A stretch of 15,807 nucleotides of DNA from Pseudomonadota bacterium (lineage in GTDB: Bacteria; Desulfobacterota; Syntrophia; Syntrophales; JADFWA01), in contig JADFWA010000209.1 in NCBI GenBank assembly GCA_015222855.1, forward strand, positions 1-15,807, given 5' to 3'. This document shows, one piece after another, positions 14,412 to 15,807 of this stretch (within the stretch, counting starts at the first letter, position 1; every line of letters starts with the position of its first letter). The notes under the pieces are model-generated. The model worked only from the letters and a program-made list of their open reading frames with translations, was not told where the DNA came from and did not search any database. The translations under genes and the position numbers were made by a program.

Positions 14412-14454
14412 CGTAACTACTCAGGTATGAGGAGTTACGAGGCACTGAGTAGTT
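14412..14454 (+). repeat. Intra-operon hairpin carrying the TAACTACTCAGG core
   Basis: CGTAACTACTCAGGTATG at 14412-14429 is identical to 12777-12794, here starting directly after the TGA stop of the HdrD-like gene. AACTACTCAG (14415-14424) pairs perfectly with CTGAGTAGTT (14445-14454), making a 10-bp stem with a 20-base loop that ends 6 bases before the ribosome-binding site of the HdrA-like gene. No T run follows, so read-through is expected. Confidence 0.75.
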
Positions 14455-14471
14455 ATTCACAAGGAGTTCTT

Positions 14472-15807
14472 ATGAGCAGAATAGGTGTTTTCGTCTGTCA
14501 CTGTGGTATGAATATAGCCAAAACGGTGCGGATTGATGATGTGGTCGAATTTGCCGGAGGGCTGCCCGATGTCGTCGTGGCGGAAGGCTATAAGTTTATG
14601 TGTTCCACTCCGGGACAGGAGCTCATCCAGGAGAAGATTAAGGAATGTAATCTGGACAGGGTTATAGTTGCTGCCTGTTCGCCTCTCATGCATGAAAAGA
14701 CCTTTCGCAAGGTGGTGGAAGGCGCCGGTTTGAACCAATATCTGCTGACAATAGTCAATATTCGTGAGCAGTGTTCCTGGGTGATAGCAGATGAGGATGA
14801 GGCGACTTCAAAAGCGAAGGCTTTAATTAATGGAGCCGTTTACCGCACGCGTTTACTTACCCCTCTTGCCTCGCGATTCATAGATGTCAATCCGGAAGTT
14901 ATGGTTGTAGGAGGCGGGATTGCCGGTATCCAGGCGGCTCTGGAGTTGGCCGCGACGGGCAAAAAGGTGTATCTGGTAGAAAGGAGCCCCACGATCGGTG
15001 GTCACATGGCGCAGTTTGACAAGACTTTTCCTACCCTGGATTGTTCCGCCTGCATATTGACTCCAAAGATGGATGCGGTCCTGCAAAATCCCAATATTGA
15101 ATTGATGACCTCCTGTGAGGTGACAGAGGTTAAGGGATTTGTGGGGAACTTTGATGTTACGGTAAAGCAGAAGGCACGGTATGTTGACCATGATAAGTGT
15201 AATGGCTGCCTTTCCTGCCTGGAAAAATGTCCTGGCAGGGGGCTTTCGGAATTCGATGAGGGGCTGGACAGGAGAAAGTCTATCTATATACCGTTTCCCC
15301 AGGCCGTTCCTCAAAAACCTGTCATTGATAGAGAAACCTGTATCTATTTCAAGAAGGGGAAGTGCCGGGTCTGTGAGAAGGTCTGTGAGCAGGATGCCAT
15401 AGATTTTGAGCAGGAGGACACGTATCGCGATATTACGGTTGGCGCGATAATCGCTGCCACCGGATACGGTTTGATGGATACAACACCGCTCGTTCAATAC
15501 GGTTATGGCAAATATCCGGGCGTCTATCATTCCCTGGAGGTGGAGAGACTGTTTAATTCAACCGGGCCTACCGAGGGCAAGGTCGTGATGAGAGATGGGA
15601 AAGAGCCTGAAAGTATCGCGATACTCCATTGCATAGGCAGTCGTGATACGAACTATCACGAATATTGCAGCCGGGTGTGCTGCATGTATGCCTTGAAATT
15701 CTCCCATCTCTTTAAAGAAAAGACGTCTGCCGATGTCTACCAGCTTTATATCGATATGCGATGTTTCGGCAAGGGTTATGAGGAATTTTACAGCAGGCTT
15801 CTTGAGG
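14472..15807 (+). CDS. hdrA: HdrA-like FAD and iron-sulfur subunit (partial, 3' end beyond the window)
   Basis: Flavin subunit of heterodisulfide-reductase-type complexes, where FAD splits electron pairs between high- and low-potential acceptors. 445 codons are open to the window edge. The N-terminal HdrA domain starts MSRIGVFVCHCGMNIAKTV and contains CS at 69-70. The FAD-binding Rossmann motif is VVGGGIAGIQAALELA (145-160), with GGHMAQFDKTFPTLDCSACI (177-196) giving Cys191 and Cys194. An inserted ferredoxin domain carries Cys243-246-249-253 (CNGCLSCLEKCP) and Cys290-298-301-305 (CRVCEKVCEQ). HCIGSRD (386-392) and YCSRVCCMYALK (398-409) are HdrA signatures. AAGGAG at 14461-14466 lies 5 bases before the ATG. 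Probably one operon with the HdrD-like gene. The C-terminal part is not visible, so any fusion to MvhD or duplication cannot be judged. Confidence 0.93.
   Translation, partial: MSRIGVFVCHCGMNIAKTVRIDDVVEFAGGLPDVVVAEGYKFMCSTPGQELIQEKIKECNLDRVIVAACSPLMHEKTFRKVVEGAGLNQYLLTIVNIREQCSWVIADEDEATSKAKALINGAVYRTRLLTPLASRFIDVNPEVMVVGGGIAGIQAALELAATGKKVYLVERSPTIGGHMAQFDKTFPTLDCSACILTPKMDAVLQNPNIELMTSCEVTEVKGFVGNFDVTVKQKARYVDHDKCNGCLSCLEKCPGRGLSEFDEGLDRRKSIYIPFPQAVPQKPVIDRETCIYFKKGKCRVCEKVCEQDAIDFEQEDTYRDITVGAIIAATGYGLMDTTPLVQYGYGKYPGVYHSLEVERLFNSTGPTEGKVVMRDGKEPESIAILHCIGSRDTNYHEYCSRVCCMYALKFSHLFKEKTSADVYQLYIDMRCFGKGYEEFYSRLLE

Overview
The window looks like chromosomal DNA of an anaerobic, non-sporulating Gram-negative bacterium of the former Deltaproteobacteria (Desulfobacterota). 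The pointers are an HdrD-like/HdrA-like heterodisulfide-reductase pair, an F-ATPase c subunit apart from other atp genes, a double-Cache histidine kinase with a sigma-54 (NtrC-class) regulator, and spacers full of short palindromic repeats. The lineage is inferred from gene content; no rRNA is present.

Layout: 1-148, spacer with common intergenic repeats; 149-556, ribonuclease HI (+); 604-987, RNase P RNA (+); 1037-2596, TPR plus SpoIID/LytB-domain exported protein (+); 2597-2866, spacer with a terminator and two repeat families; 2867-5278, phosphoenolpyruvate synthase (-); 5279-5564, spacer; 5565-6887, a double-Cache membrane protein with no output domain (-); 6938-7315, ATP synthase subunit c (-); 7316-7886, a 570-bp divergent spacer; 7887-8060, a 57-aa two-helix membrane protein too short for most gene callers (+); 8067-10703, sensor histidine kinase (+); 10716-12098, NtrC-class response regulator (+); 12203-12781, YihA/EngB GTPase (+); 12782-13271, spacer with a repeat, a promoter and a 153-bp palindromic element; 13272-14411, HdrD-like protein (+); 14472 to the edge, HdrA-like flavoprotein (+, truncated by the window).

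Most interesting is the centre. The small membrane protein, Cache histidine kinase and NtrC-class regulator form a tight + strand operon. It diverges from a - strand unit of ATP synthase c subunit plus stand-alone Cache protein. That unit is preceded by an exact sigma-54 promoter (TGGCAC-N5-TTGCA, 7436-7421), and an 8-bp perfect dyad lies 113 bp upstream of it, where an enhancer for an NtrC-class activator would be expected. The simplest reading, which is inference, is a self-contained circuit: a periplasmic signal seen by the kinase controls an F-ATPase c subunit and a second Cache protein through sigma-54.

A second theme is the intergenic repeats. A 99-bp element follows ppsA and engB so that its first TAA is the stop codon of each gene, and its 18-base core recurs after the HdrD-like gene. 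A 153-bp near-perfect palindrome with TAATTAGTG ends resembles a miniature inverted-repeat element and sits in the presumed leader of the hdr genes.
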